DNA from: Cordia subcordata
Lineage: Eukaryota > Streptophyta > Magnoliopsida > Boraginales > Cordiaceae
Assembly (NCBI GenBank): GCA_028554755.1
Contig: JAPTOF010000006.1
Span: 16,243,001-16,307,000 of the forward strand
Length of the DNA stretch: 64,000 bases
Direction of reading: 5' to 3'
The position numbers were made by a program, and so were the translations under genes. Of the stretch, positions 12,216 to 23,250 are shown in pieces. The notes below the pieces were generated by a model, which was not told the DNA's origin, searched no databases, and saw nothing but the letters and a program-made list of their open reading frames with translations. Numbering within the stretch: position 1 is the first letter of the stretch; each line of letters starts with the position of its first letter.

Positions 12216-12301
12216 CTGCATTTGCGTTGGTTAAAAAAAGAGAGGGTGAGAAGATAATAAAAAGAGACAACAGGGAAGAACAAAAACAAATGCAACCGTA
12301 C
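12216..12301 (-). other. Predicted intron 1 of the antisense gene
   Basis: On the minus strand it begins GTACGG and ends AAATGCAG after a T-rich tract. It is phase 1: one base of the split glycine codon is upstream and two are downstream. Confidence 0.6.
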
Positions 12302-13373
12302 CTGAATCGTCCGAAGAAGAGGAATCAATGGCCTCTAAGTTGAGAGGAATGTTAGCGAGATCACTATTTAAAGAACCACTTGCATTCTCGTTCCCTTCAG
12401 TAGCGGGGATGACCCCGTCTTCCTCATCGTCACGATCACTTTCTGTTTCACCAGAACCTCCTGAGACTGGTGAGGAGTCTGACTCAGCGGGACAAGAAGT
12501 GGCAGCTACACTAGAAGAAGGCGCGCTGCTTGTAACAGAGCTGCGGGCTCGACGCCACATGTTTTTCACTACGCGAGTGGGCCGATCTATCCCAAGGCTA
12601 ATTTCAGTACTCAGGTACACCCTGGGCTCTAGTGGTACGGCAAAGCCTCCTGCAACAAGATTGTTGCGGGTAATTAAATCTTTCACTTGGAATGACTGAC
12701 TCCTGCATTCTGCAGCTAAAGAAAGTAGAGCTCTGCGTGTGTCCTCGCTTAACTTCGGGAGTTCATTCTGTGCAGTAGTAACTCACATCTGGGGGACATC
12801 CCAAATGCCATGTATACGAGCAAGAAATAGATACTTTCCTCTCTACGAGCTATCATCATCGGACCGAAAGGAGCCGAGAAGCCTGTAACTCCCGCGAGCG
12901 GAGAGGCCAAACCAGCCGGGCTTTTTAGCAGACTAGACAAAGGTGAACAATGTCTTAAAGATAGGAATTGAGAAACGAATTCCTTTTTGCTATAGTAAGA
13001 TGAGCGTTGCCAACTTGATTTTCCATCCACGTGGGTGTAGTTGTCCAGGACTAATTCTGTAGGAGTTGAAAATGGCACACAGGTAAGGATGAAATAGGAT
13101 CCGGATTCCTAAGTTGAGGACATCCTGAAACATGGTTATTTCTCCTTCGACGCAAGAGCTTGACCAATCTTTGGGTCTAGGCTGAACCACTACAACATCC
13201 TCACTTAGCTGGTTAGATTCACTGTAGTATTTGAATTCTTCTTCCGTAGTAGTGCATCGAATTCCCTCGGCGAAAAACTCCCCGAACGGTTCTCGGCATC
13301 TCATCCCAAGACGAGGAGGAATGCATAGCTTGAGGCTGGTTTCAACTAGTTCAACTTGCTTACAACGTGGCAT

Positions 13374-13919
13374 CTTAGCTTCGGTTCTTATAAACCTTGC
13401 TGATACCTGTGATTCGACCTTAGTTTGCGTAACCTCTAGAGCTTATTGCTGTTGAAGGTGATGCACTTTTCCTGTTAAAGACAAAAGTGCGCCGAACACA
13501 CAAGATCATGCCTGCCAAGTGAAATGGAGTGCATTGTTAGTTTATCATGCAGAGTTGGAATCGGTCGAGACATTGTGTATTTCAATATTCATAAGTTGTG
13601 CAAAGTGGCGCAAACATGCACGGATGGTCTGTGGATATCAACAAGCATGCAATGGTCGTTGATTTTCATATAGACATTGTTGTAAGCCTGGAACTATATG
13701 CTTTTGACAGTAGCCTACACTAGCCGACATAAAATGGGAAGAAGCAAAAGAGCTAACTAAGTGACGGAGCAGAGATGGCGGGTTTGGTTTTCTATGGCAT
13801 GTGCGAAAAGTACTTGATCATGAGTACCATATAGTTAGTATTGTGATCTTACCAGGAAGCCGAGCCCCGCGACCTTGCGTGCCTATCGTGTATCCTTGAT
13901 CGTTGATGTTGAGAGACTT
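13374..13919 (+). other. Tat element 3' region, non-coding part
   Basis: No supported reading frame on either strand. It lies upstream of the antisense gene's ATG, where that gene's promoter would be expected. No clear TATA box was identified. Confidence 0.4.
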
Positions 13920-14131
13920 CATCAAACACTTGGTGATTGTCAACCTTGAAGGAAACCTTTATGTGTTAACTTTCCTTGGCATTTCATCAAACACTTGGTG
14001 GTTGCCAACATTGGATGTCATCTTCACATGTTGACTTTCTTTGGCATTATGTCAAACACTTGGTGGTTACCAACTTTGGATGTCACCTTCCTATGTTAAC
14101 CTTCTTTGACATTGTGTCGAACACTTGGTGA
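13920..14131 (+). repeat. 65-bp tandem repeat, about 3.3 copies
   Basis: The motif TCAAACACTTGGTG recurs at 13922, 13987 and 14052, and as TCGAACACTTGGTG at 14117, with an exact 65-bp spacing. Copies differ by several substitutions. Tandem repeats between pol and the 3' LTR are common in Tat elements. Confidence 0.88.
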
Positions 14132-14897
14132 ACAAGAGTTGATAGTCAAGAAAGCTTCGGCCGAACAAAAAAAAAAAGCCGCTATAAGGGAACATGAATC
14201 TAACTACCCCTCATTTGTACAAACATTTTGAGACAAGTACTTCCATCGATCAACAAGCTATTAGACTTGATATTTCATGTTGTGAATGTAGTATGATAAG
14301 CAAGAGCGTTGGGGCGAAGAACACGGCAATGGTGTATGGCACGGTACGGTTCCAAGGTTGATTTTGTCGAAGGCCCCTGTTCTGGGATTTGGTCTTCAGT
14401 TGGGTTAAGCAAAGGTAATGGTACCAATGTTGGAGTATAAAGGAAGCGACGCGATAGTTGTAGTTTATGGGCAGATGCAACGTGACACGTTAAATAAGGA
14501 GTGTTTGTGCTCTTTACATTAAGGGTGCGAGTAATGTGCGGTCCGAAGAGATTGTCTTGTGATATGCATATTTCTTGCAATTTAGAAATTACAGTATCGA
14601 TGTCTTAGTTACTGGCATAATAGGTCTACGTGACGGGACATCTTAGCTAAAGTAGTCCGTAGGTAGTAAGTGCTGTACAACGACAACCTAAGGATGTAAC
14701 AAGGCTATGAACGAGTGTGATGGGTTTGAGCTCGACGTAAAGGCGACCATTAAGAGATGAACCTGAATGCTTGAGAAGCGAGTAGCATTGAAAAGATAAT
14801 ATGCTGGAAAATTGCATGACGACTGCGTGGTGATTGGTTTGACGATGTGCAGCGTCACATGAAAGTGCTACGCTCTTAATTGAAGAACTCCAATTCA
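14132..14897 (+). other. Tat element 3' region up to the polypurine tract
   Basis: Non-coding. The short minus-strand frames at 14250-14580 and 14647-14925 have no recognisable domain and are not called. Confidence 0.45.
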
Positions 14898-14913
14898 GAG
14901 AGTGGGGGACAAT
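14898..14913 (+). other. Polypurine tract of the Tat element
   Basis: GAGAGTGGGGGACAAT directly before the 3' LTR. This is the usual primer site for plus-strand cDNA synthesis. Confidence 0.75.
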
Positions 14914-15398
14914 TGTTTGGGCCATAAATCTTTGGACCCGGAAAGGTCCATCATTGCGCTTGGATCAAGGCTCAGCCTGTTGAGCCTTGGGATCAAAGTT
15001 CAAAGCTGCTAGGTAACGATCATCTTGAGAGCCTAAAATACTGGGATATAACCAAGCAGTTAGTTTGATCTCTCTGAGATAAATAGAAGAAGTGATATAC
15101 ATAATCTGACGAGTTAACTAGCAGAGATGACTCTTCTGTCCTGAGGCAATAAAAGCATGCTTCACCAGGAAAGGAAGGAGAGGACACATACACAAAAGCC
15201 TATTTACCTGGTTTGCCCCGAAAACCCCAAAATTGCTCCCAATACATTTTTCGACGTCTCAATACTGACTTGAGCGTCGGAACATCTTTGGCCTGCACCA
15301 CGCTGGTGTCAAAGGTTTCCGCGCTTACTACGCTTTCTGGTCTTGCAGGTTATCGAGCCCAATCAATCCTGTACGAGATTGTAGAGAAACACCCTCTA
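14914..15398 (+). repeat. 3' LTR of the Tat element, lacking its last two bases
   Basis: Begins TGTTTGGGCC and follows the 5' LTR closely, with about 7-8% differences by eye. It stops at CCCTCTA. The terminal CA present in the 5' LTR is missing, and the duplicated left flank starts immediately, sharing TA at the joint. Confidence 0.9.
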
Positions 15399-15510
15399 TG
15401 AAATTAATCATCATTTTGTTGGAACTTCACATCATACAGATTGTCTTTTTTAATAGATCAAATCAAAATAATAATTAATTAAGTAATTAACAATTAAAGC
15501 ACCATACCTC
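15397..15510. repeat. 114-bp flank duplication, right copy
   Basis: Identical to 4499-4612. It ends in ACCTC, the five bases that precede the 5' LTR and would be the expected target duplication. Unique flank (CATCGAG) follows. Confidence 0.9.
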
Positions 15511-16009
15511 CATCGAGAAATAAAGACATATATTATGTTTTAAAAAATAAATAAAAATTATTGAGGGAGTTCTGATAACACAAAAACTTGACATGTCTTA
15601 AGTAAATCACAGAAAGTCTAGTGCATTTCACCCTTCAAGACAACAAGTATACGCTTAACACATCTCAATGGAGGTGGGATAGAGTTAATTTTGGTATGGA
15701 ATATTTTTCATCGAGATTGGGCTGGTGTAGTATTGCAGTTGGGCACCATGCTCTAGAATTCCGAACTCTCAAATAAGATTAATGTCATAACCTCGAAAAC
15801 ATATAAATAATTAAATCGGACAAAATATTTATTAAAAATAAATGAATATTTATGTTGGACAAAGTATTTATTGAGTCTGAATCAACTAACTTGAATTACT
15901 ATCAATCACGTTCATGCTACACATCTCTCATAAATATAAGGCATTACAATCCTAAAAGATTTTCAGTTGGAAGAGAAGAAAAAATCTTAAGGCAAGAATC
16001 ACATATTGT
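15511..16009. other. Intergenic DNA
   Basis: AT-rich sequence without a supported gene. The small frame starting at 15852 runs into the MITE and is not a gene. Confidence 0.4.
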
Positions 16010-16012
16010 TAA

Positions 16013-16206
16013 GGGCTTGTTCGGCAAATTTAGTTATTAGAGTAGCAGATAGCTGTTTAGGTAGCTGATAGGTGTTGTATTTTAACTGTTAGCGGATAGT
16101 TGTTTAAATAGCTGATTGAACAAAATGTGTTCGGTAAAATTAACTGTTAGATTAGCTGATGAAAGTTAAATGACGTAAAAAGACATTGATATCATGTTAT
16201 TATTAC

Positions 16207-16296
<90 letters not shown>

Positions 16297-16834
16297 GATA
16301 ATTGTAATTAGTATTACTATTATAGGAATAAGATAATATATTTCATAATTAAATATTTGTTTTCATAATCATATTTTAATATTAAACTATAACTAATTTT
16401 TTGATAAAACATTTATATCAATATCACAAAGATTAATTTTAATAGATTCAAAGTTATTTTGTAAAAAAAAAAAAAGGTACCAATAAAACTTATGCTTTTA
16501 GTAATGTTGATTATATAGAAATTGAAATTCATTTTTATATTATTTCTTATTTATATTTTTAAAAGAAAAGGTAAAAATATAGAGAGAGATTGGAGAAAGA
16601 ATAAAAAAATAAAAAATGGAAAAAGGGTAGAATTGCCCAAAAAAATATGAAAAGCTAAAAGCTACCTGAAATGCTAAAATTTTTAACTTTTGAGAAACGC
16701 TAGTTGAAACGCTAAAAGTTACCTAAAAAACTACTTGAAATGCTAGTTTACTGAACAACAATAATTTAACAAACTAGTGTTTTGACCAGTTTAAACGCTA
16801 AATGCTACTTGAAAAGCTATTGCTGAACACGCAC
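16013..16834. mobile_element. Tourist/Harbinger-like MITE, copy 2
   Basis: 822 bp, with ends GGGCTTGTTCGGCAA and, complemented from the right, GTGCGTGTTCAGCAA. TAA flanks both ends (16010-16012 and 16835-16837). It aligns over its whole length with the copy at 2722-3439. Most of the extra length is an expanded (TAA)n/(TTA)n block near 16206-16296. Confidence 0.85.
16206..16296. repeat. (TAA)n-(TTA)n palindromic microsatellite
   Basis: About 50 bp of TAA repeats switch directly into about 40 bp of TTA repeats, so the whole can fold into one hairpin. Copy 1 of the same MITE has only a short version at this place, so the block expanded inside copy 2. Confidence 0.9.
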
Positions 16835-16837
16835 TAA

Positions 16838-18206
16838 GCAATGAGAAAAAGGTTATTCTCACATGGCTATAGGGAAAGTAGAAAGACAAAAATTGAAGAA
16901 GCCTAATGAATGAGCCCTTTAAAGCATATCGTAGTGGGTACATTAGGATACATTAACCACGTAATCACATATAAAAGAGAGATGAGAGAAAAAGAGGGAG
17001 AGGAGTGCTTTTTTTCTTTTAATGGGATACTGTTAAATAGTTAAAAGGTTTTGGTTAAAAATGGTTAAAATATAATATAGAATAAAAATGTCTTTTACCC
17101 TTCAATTTTAAAAAAATAAGACATTACAAGTACAATTATTATATAGCATATCCGTCAAGTAAAACAGGGACCTTATGTCATGGTCCTATGTCACCATTTT
17201 CCTGTAAGAGCAACATGATTTACTGTACGTGAACAATATGTGTTACTATTAACGTACAGTAAAATTAAAAAAAACTATTATACTCACTCCCAAGTATATA
17301 TTTTCACCACCTCACATTTATTTTTTGATCACTGACTTTCATATATTAAATATTTATTCACCATTCATATATTTTTCACCACTGAGGCACATACAAATAT
17401 ACACACGTTTTTTTGTTTACTATTTCACATATATTTGTGCACCACCTCATATTTATTTATTAACTGATTTTTGTACACCAAATATTTGTTTACCACTCGC
17501 ACATATACAGACACACATAAATGCACACACATTTATCCACATATATATGTGCACTACTCTCTCACACACATACAAGCACACAAATACAAATACGTTTATT
17601 TGTTCACCATTCTATATATAATTGTTCACCCCTAAACTATTGACAAATAGTATAAAATTTATAAACAAACACATTAATCCAAGATGTTCTTCGTGCTTTG
17701 GCAATCCTAACCACATGCTCCATGTAAACGATAAAGCTTCCAATATCCATATGCCATTAAAGCCTAGTAACTACCTTCATCACCTTGCCGCCATCGTCTT
17801 TGGCTTCTCAAGCCTCCCCAGTGCCACGAAATTGTCCCGTATCATCTCGCAAACCTTCTAGTAGTCCTTAAACACCAATCAAGGTACTGTGATACCATCC
17901 TCTGTTACAATGCCAAATTCGTGACCTTTAGTCCATCCTCAGTGTCGATTCAAAGGCTGTCGTCGAAGCCGCCGAAGCGTAAAGAGCGCTTTCCTCATTG
18001 GTTGGGTGTTGATCAAAGCTGTGCCACGTTGATCAAATCTATGTGTTAGTGTATGTTTGTGCATGTGCATGAGTGTGTGTTTTTATTTGTGAAATCTTCT
18101 TAGATCTTTTCTGCAACAGATTTTTCTTTAAAGCATGTCTTTATTTAAAAAATAAGATGAAAGAACACCATACTTGAGGGAGTATGGTGTTGAAAGAATA
18201 TGGTAT
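16838..18206. other. Intergenic DNA with small inverted and tandem repeats
   Basis: Contains a 12-bp perfect inverted repeat (TTTACTGTACGT at 17219-17230, complement at 17252-17263), diverged repeats of CACCACCTCA/ATTTATT-type sequence at about 17305-17620, and an 11-bp hairpin (AACACCATACT, loop TGAGGG) at 18164-18191. The short frames at 17325-17861 come from this repetitive DNA and have no domain. Confidence 0.5.
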
Positions 18207-18535
18207 TGTTGAATGTGGTCCGTATTCTTGGGCAACAAGAATAGCAAATTACCTTTTGTGCACGTTACCTTATTGGCTTGTTACCTTTTCTAGCACATAA
18301 TTAATTAGTTGCCTTTTCTGCTTAATAGGTTTAGGAAACCTTTGCACTATAAATATGTGGTAATACTCATTATGTTATGTGTGTGAGAGAAACCAGAGTA
18401 AAGCTGTGTAATCTTCACTGATCAATAGAATTATTCTCTGTTGCCCTGGACGTAGGCTTTAAGGCTGAACCACATAATTTCTTGTGTCTGTTTTTCTTCT
18501 CGTATTCTTCATGTTTGCATGTTTTTCCCCTAACA
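18207..18535 (+). repeat. 5' LTR of the copia element
   Basis: 329 bp from TGTTGAATG to CCCCTAACA. It includes TATAAATA (about 18350-18357) as the likely promoter. The final 139 bp match 24040-24178 with about 7% differences by eye. Confidence 0.88.
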
Positions 18536-18536
18536 A

Positions 18537-18551
18537 ATTGGTATCTAGAGC
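18537..18551 (+). other. Primer-binding site (initiator tRNA-Met type)
   Basis: ATTGGTATCTAGAGC, close to the TGGTATCAGAGC site used by most copia elements, directly after the LTR. Confidence 0.8.
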
Positions 18552-19236
18552 TTAGGTACTAATTTGCTGCAAGAGGGAGAACGAAAAATAAAACTCAGTA
18601 TACAAATAAAACCCAACCAAACAGAGCCTTAATTTTTTAATTTGAAACCAAAGAGTTCCTTAACCCGAAGCAAGTAGGCGCTGGAGAGGTTTTTCGATTT
18701 AGGCTTCAAAACTCTTCAAGCTTTGTACGGTTAGCTTCCTCTCGAAGAGAAGAGTTGATTGGAGGTGCTTGCGTCGAGCGTCGGTGACCGGAATTACGTT
18801 TTACAAAGCTCGAAAGGTCCCGGGTTACTTGGTGGTCGTCGGTAGCGCTCCGGCTGTGTAAACAAGGTATTGATAGCGCAACGTGGGTCACCAGTCGACT
18901 ATGAGTGGATTAGTGCTAACGGCGTCGAGTTTGCTGGCCAGAGGAGAGAATTTCCATTGAAGCTTGTTGTGACTGGCAGTGACAGAGGCAGCGTTTTTCA
19001 ACATCAAATCAGCGTGATATGAATGCTACTCTAATCGCTGTCAGGCAAGGAATACACCGGAGCTGACGGCGTTGCTTTTGGAGGCCTATAGTGGAAGATA
19101 GCACCGGGTCAAGTTTGCTCGTGTTTTGGGTCAATAGTGTGTAGAGAAGACAAGGCCCGCGGGTCGGTGGTTTTGCTTAAGCGGGTCGGGTTTTTTGGGT
19201 TTTGGGTTTGGGTGGGTTTGGTATTAGCTGGACCGG
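18552..19236 (+). other. Copia 5' leader, first part
   Basis: Untranslated leader between the primer site and gag. No open coding frame is supported. It ends where the inverted insert begins. Confidence 0.6.
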
Positions 19237-19258
19237 GTTTGCATGTTTTTCCCCAACA
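19237..19258 (+). repeat. Stray LTR-end fragment
   Basis: GTTTGCATGTTTTTCCCC plus AACA, matching the last 22 bp of the LTR in forward orientation (one base shorter in the C run). It is followed by AAACTAGTAC, which vaguely resembles the primer-site region. It marks the left breakpoint of the inverted block. Confidence 0.7.
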
Positions 19259-19261
19259 AAC

Positions 19262-20323
19262 TAGTACATATAACATAATGAGTATTGCCACATATTTATA
19301 GTGCAAAGGTCTCCTAAACCTATTAAGCAGAAAAGACAACTAATTAATTAAGTGCTAGAAAAGGTAACAAGCCAAATAAGGTAGCGTGCACAAAAGGTAA
19401 TTTGCTATTCTTATTGCCCAAGCATATAGGCCACATTCAACAAATCTCCACCTTGACACGTATTCGCTCCAATCAACACACCATCGTCCCTACTGCCAAC
19501 TACCCCTAAGGGCTCAATGCTCCGCATCGCAAATAGTAACCAAGTCCAAGCAATGCTTGAACTTGCTGATTGGAGCCACCTTAGTCATCATATATGCTGG
19601 ATTCTCATGGGTAGATAACTTCTGCACCGATATGATTCCTTATGATACAACATCTCTAATAAAGTGATATCTGATGTCAATGTGTTTAATCCTTTCATGA
19701 TACATCTGATTCTTCATTAGATGGATTGCACTCTGACTATCACAAAAGACTGTACTTATATCTTGCTGTAGTCCAATATCACAAATCAGGCCTTGTAACC
19801 ATATGGCCTCCTTCACAGCTTCTGCAATTGCCATGTACTCTGCCTCAGTAGGCAATAATGCCACAGTAGACTGTAATGTCACTTTCCAACTGATAGCACA
19901 TCCAGAGAGAGTAAACACGTAACTCGTCAGAGATCTTCTCTTATCAAGGTCACCCGCAAAGTTTGAATCATAAACACCCACCAACCTCGCGCAATCTCTA
20001 GCCATCTTACTAAACAACAAACTTACATTCACAGTGCCACGCAAATATCTCGTTATCTATTTCACCGCTTCCCAGTGTACTTTTCCAGGCAGTGCCATAT
20101 ACCTGCTGACAACACTAACTGCATGTGAAATGTCAAGACGGGTGCACACCATAGCATACATCAGGCTACCAACAATACTTGAGTATAGAAAATGAGACAT
20201 ATGCTCTACCTCCTCCTCAGTTTTAGGTGACAAATCTACAGACAACTCGAAATGAACAGCAAGTGGCACACTCACAGACTTTGCTTTAAGCATCCCGAAA
20301 CGCTCCAGCACCTTCTCAATATA
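19262..20323 (-). pseudogene. Inverted copia block: RT end, RNase H, polypurine tract and LTR start
   Basis: Read on the minus strand it begins YIEKVLERFGM, exactly the residues expected after LFLSQQN, where the forward pol stops at 24036. It continues through VGSLMYAMVCTRLDISHAV and the copia RNase H (YDSNFAGDLDKRRS, SGCAISWK, TEAEYMAIAEA, CDSQSAIHLMKN) to about 19640. One stop lies at 20054 before YLRGTVNV. A polypurine tract (AAGGTGGAGATT) and an LTR start (TGTTGAATG at 19442) follow. The LTR part runs about 180 bp before it is cut off. Confidence 0.9.
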
Positions 20324-20877
20324 AGGTCTTGTTTTTGATTTTGGGTTAGGCTTGGATTTAAGGTCTTGGGTTGTTGTTGTTTTTTTTTTTTTGTGTGTTG
20401 GGCTTGGGTAGTTTCCAAAATTAAAAAAAATTTCTTTGGGCTTGGGTTTTGGATATTGCCTAAGAGGAAAAGAAAAGAAAAGAGTTTTTATTTTTTTTTG
20501 GATTAGGCCTAGTCCAGGAAACAAAAAATAATAATAATAATAATAAAATCTGACCAGGTTTGACCTTTGACCAGCGTTGAGCAGGGTTGACCAGAGTTTG
20601 ACTTTGACAGTTGACCATTGACCAAGGGTTGACCGGGTTTGACCAGAGTCTTACCCCTACATTTTTCAACGTGCTAAGTCTATTTTTGGGCTATGTTTTT
20701 CCAAATTCTACTCTGAAGTACATGTTTAGGGATAGTGTTGACTTTGACCAACAGGTTTGACTTTGACCGGTGTTGACCAAAGTTGACTTGGGGTGTTGCT
20801 AAGGTTTATCGACGTGCTGAATCTGTTTTTGCAGTCCATTGAGCCAAATTCTATCCCGAAGTATGAGTTTTGTGCAA
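20324..20877 (+). other. Copia 5' leader, second part
   Basis: Leader resuming after the inverted block, with repeated TTGACC/GTTTGACC motifs between about 20550 and 20790 and several poly-T runs. No coding frame supported. Confidence 0.55.
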
Positions 20878-21738
20878 ATGAAGATGTCTTCCACAGGTGA
20901 AAATTTTGAAATCGAGAAGTTTGATGGGAGAACGAGTTTCAGTCTATGAAGGATCAGATTCAAGGCATTCATGACAATCCAAGGACTTTGGAAAGTCATT
21001 GAAGAAGTGATCCCGGAAAAGACGGAACCAGTAGTGAGAGAAGAACTCGAAGCGAAAGCCTTGAGTGTAATTCATATATCCGTGACAAATGAAGTATTGT
21101 TGGAGATTGCTAAGAAGACGACAGCAGTTGAGGCTTGGAATCCTTTGGTAGAATTGTATGCATCTAAATCTCTCACAAATCATCTCTACTTGAAGAAGCG
21201 ACTATATCATCTTAGAATGAAAGAAGGTACCTCACTAAAACAACACCTTGATGAGTTTACCTCTTGTTTTATTACTTTGAAAGATGTGGGTGTTAAAATT
21301 GATGACAAAGACCAAGCTATGATCGTATTATGCTCCTTACCGCCTTCATATTTGAACTTTGTGGACACTATGTTGTACAGGAGGGATAAAATTACCTTTG
21401 AAGATGTAATTACTTCATTAAAATTGAAGGATCTTCAAACACATATTCCGGGACATAGGGAAGAAGTTCATGGGGAAGGTTTAGCGAGTAGAGGGAGATT
21501 GGAGAATAGTGGGAGATCTTCGGGTAGAAAAAAAAGCAAGTCAAGGTCAAAATCAAGAGCAAGAAAGCTATGTTGTTTCGAGTGTGGTGAAAAGGGTCAT
21601 ATTAAGAAAGAATGTCCAAAACTGAAAAAAGGAAAGAAAAAGGTGAAAAATTCAGCTAATGTGGTAAAGAGTTCTGACAGTGATGGGGAGAACTCGAGTA
21701 GTACTGGGGAAGTTTTGACTGTGAGTGCATCACAGTGA
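20878..21738 (+). pseudogene. Copia gag
   Basis: Capsid and nucleocapsid part. The ATG at 20878 is in frame with the long open stretch but is followed by a TGA at 20947, just where copia gags usually have Trp in a FSLW-like motif. A UBN2-type gag region follows (TIQGLWKVIEE, LYASKSLTNHLYLKKRLY, LKQHLDEF). A basic region and one zinc knuckle, CFECGEKGHIKKEC, close it at about 21575-21617. The frame ends in a TGA at 21736 and continues in the same frame into protease. Confidence 0.9.
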
Positions 21739-23250
21739 CATAATCAATGGATTCTTGATATTGGTGCAACGTTCCATATGTGTCCTAGGCGTGACTGGTT
21801 CTCTTCTTATTCCAAAAGAGAAGGGAAAGTCTTTCTAGGCAATAATCTTTCATTGAAGGTGGAAGGAATGGGCATCGTAAATATCAAGATGCTTGATAGC
21901 GTTACAAGATCTCTCGAGTGTTGGCATGTACTAGAGCTGAAGAAAAACTTGATTTCTTTTGGGCGTTTGGATTCTCATGGATACAAATTTCGAAGTGAGA
22001 ATGGTGTCTTAAAGGTGACCAAATGTGCAATTGTGCTCTTGAAAGGGAACTTGACTGGCGGGCTATATGTCCTTTAAGGTAGTACAGTTATAAGTGTTGC
22101 AGCTGTTACATCCGAGGAGAGTGATAATGACACTACGCAGTTATGGCACAAAAGGTTGGGCCATATGAGCGAGAGAAGACTGACTGAGTTGAGCAAGAGG
22201 GATTTGCTTTGTGGATAAAGAACTGGAAAGCTTGAATTCTGTGAGCATTGTGTCTTTGGAAAGCAAACCAAGGTGAAGTTCAGCAAGGGGCAGGAGAACA
22301 CCAAAGGTACACTTGATTATATTTATTCTGATCTTTGGGGTCCTAATAAAGTTCCTTTCAAGAAAGGTGTCAGGTATTATATCACTTTCATTGATGCATA
22401 CTCTCGGATGGTGTGGGTATACTCCTTGAAAACTAAAGATAAGGTGTTTCCAACATTTGTCTAGTGGAACACGTCGATTGAGAAGCAGACTGGGAAACAG
22501 ATCAAGCGTCTTAGGACTGACAATGGGTTGGAATACTGCAATAAAGAGTTTGATGAGTTCTACAGGAAACATGGTATTGTGAGACACTGCATATATGTAG
22601 GGACACCACAACAGAATGGTGTCGCAGAACGCATGAATAGAACTCTGGTAGAGAGAGCTCGTTGTATGCTCTCTCATTCTGGCTTGAGTCAAGACTTTTG
22701 GGCCGAAGCTATTAATACAGCATGCTACCTAGTGAATAGTTCTCCATCCAAAGCTATTGAATTGAAAACTCCTTTTGAGTTATGGTCTGATAAGCTTGCT
22801 GACTACTCTCGATTGAGGGTGTTGGGTTGCCCTGCATACGCTCACGTGAAGGATGGCAAGTTGGAGCCGAGGGCAAAGAAATGCATATTTCTAGGCTATG
22901 CGTCCGAGAGGAAAGGTTACAGGTTGTGGTGCACAGATCCAAAGTCTCCAGGTTTTCTCATCAGTAGGGATGTGACATTTAATGAGTTTGCTTCATTAGA
23001 CCAAGAAAAGGAGAAAGCGGTAGCTGGTTTAGACCATGGTGTCAAAGAGCAGGTGGAGGTATTTTCTGATGTTCCAAATGTTCCATCTAGCAATAGTAGC
23101 AGTCAAATTCAGCCGACTCAACCAACTGAGGTGCATGATCAAAATGTGCCTGAACAACAGAAGTACAGCATTGCCACTAGGCAAGAAAGGAGACAGATTA
23201 GAGACCTCAAAGGTACGGATACGCTGATCTTGTTGCTTATGCTTTGACTG
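21739..23250 (+). pseudogene. Copia protease and integrase
   Basis: Protease: WILDIGATFHM at about 21748-21780, where the family has D-S/T-G, so the active site is changed. The GAG-pre-integrase zinc region follows at about 22141-22260 ([10 protein letters not shown] ... CEHCVFGK), with a TAA at 22075 and a TAA near 22217. Integrase core: YSDLWGP (first Asp, about 22327), LRTDNGLEY (second Asp, about 22515) and NGVAERMNRTL (Glu, about 22620). A TAG lies at 22462. The C-terminal part (KKCIFLGYASERKGYRLW) is typical of copia. The frame is lost near 23220. Confidence 0.9.

Larger units (their letters stand above)
11374..13373 (-). pseudogene. Antisense spliced gene inside the Tat element (Transposase_28-like)
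   Basis: Coding sequence opposite to gag-pol. The first ATG (13373) begins a stretch whose SPGQLHPRGWKI block resembles the plant domain Pfam calls Transposase_28 ('putative gypsy type transposon'). A frameshift near 13000 and another before about 12790 follow, then a long open part to 12302. Two introns fit GT-AG: 12301-12216 and 12009-11922 (86 and 88 nt, pyrimidine-rich before ATGCAG). Joining 12302 to 12215, and 12010 to 11921, keeps the reading frame, with one TAG just after the first junction. The C-terminal exon, rich in K, E and R with LVSEISFFAAMVPN at its start, may form a coiled coil. Extra antisense frames are known in plant Tat elements. The protein's role is unknown. Confidence 0.65.
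4613..15398 (+). mobile_element. Ty3/gypsy Tat-type LTR retrotransposon (decayed)
   Basis: A 10.8-kb element with two similar LTRs, a primer-binding site, gag, protease, reverse transcriptase, RNase H, a second archaeal-type RNase H and integrase in that order. A 4.3-kb region between pol and the 3' LTR carries an antisense gene. The second RNase H and the long 3' region with extra reading frames are known features of the plant Tat clade. Stops and frameshifts interrupt every domain, and the RT active site is changed, so it cannot move by itself. The LTRs differ at roughly 37 of about 486 positions counted by eye, implying an insertion several million years old. Confidence 0.92.

Noticed and set aside
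16206..16296. Possible CRISPR-like or satellite array
   Set aside because: It is a simple trinucleotide repeat that inverts at its centre, with no spacers.
17325..17861. Two consecutive plus-strand frames
   Set aside because: Built from repeated CA- and AT-rich units; no known domain.
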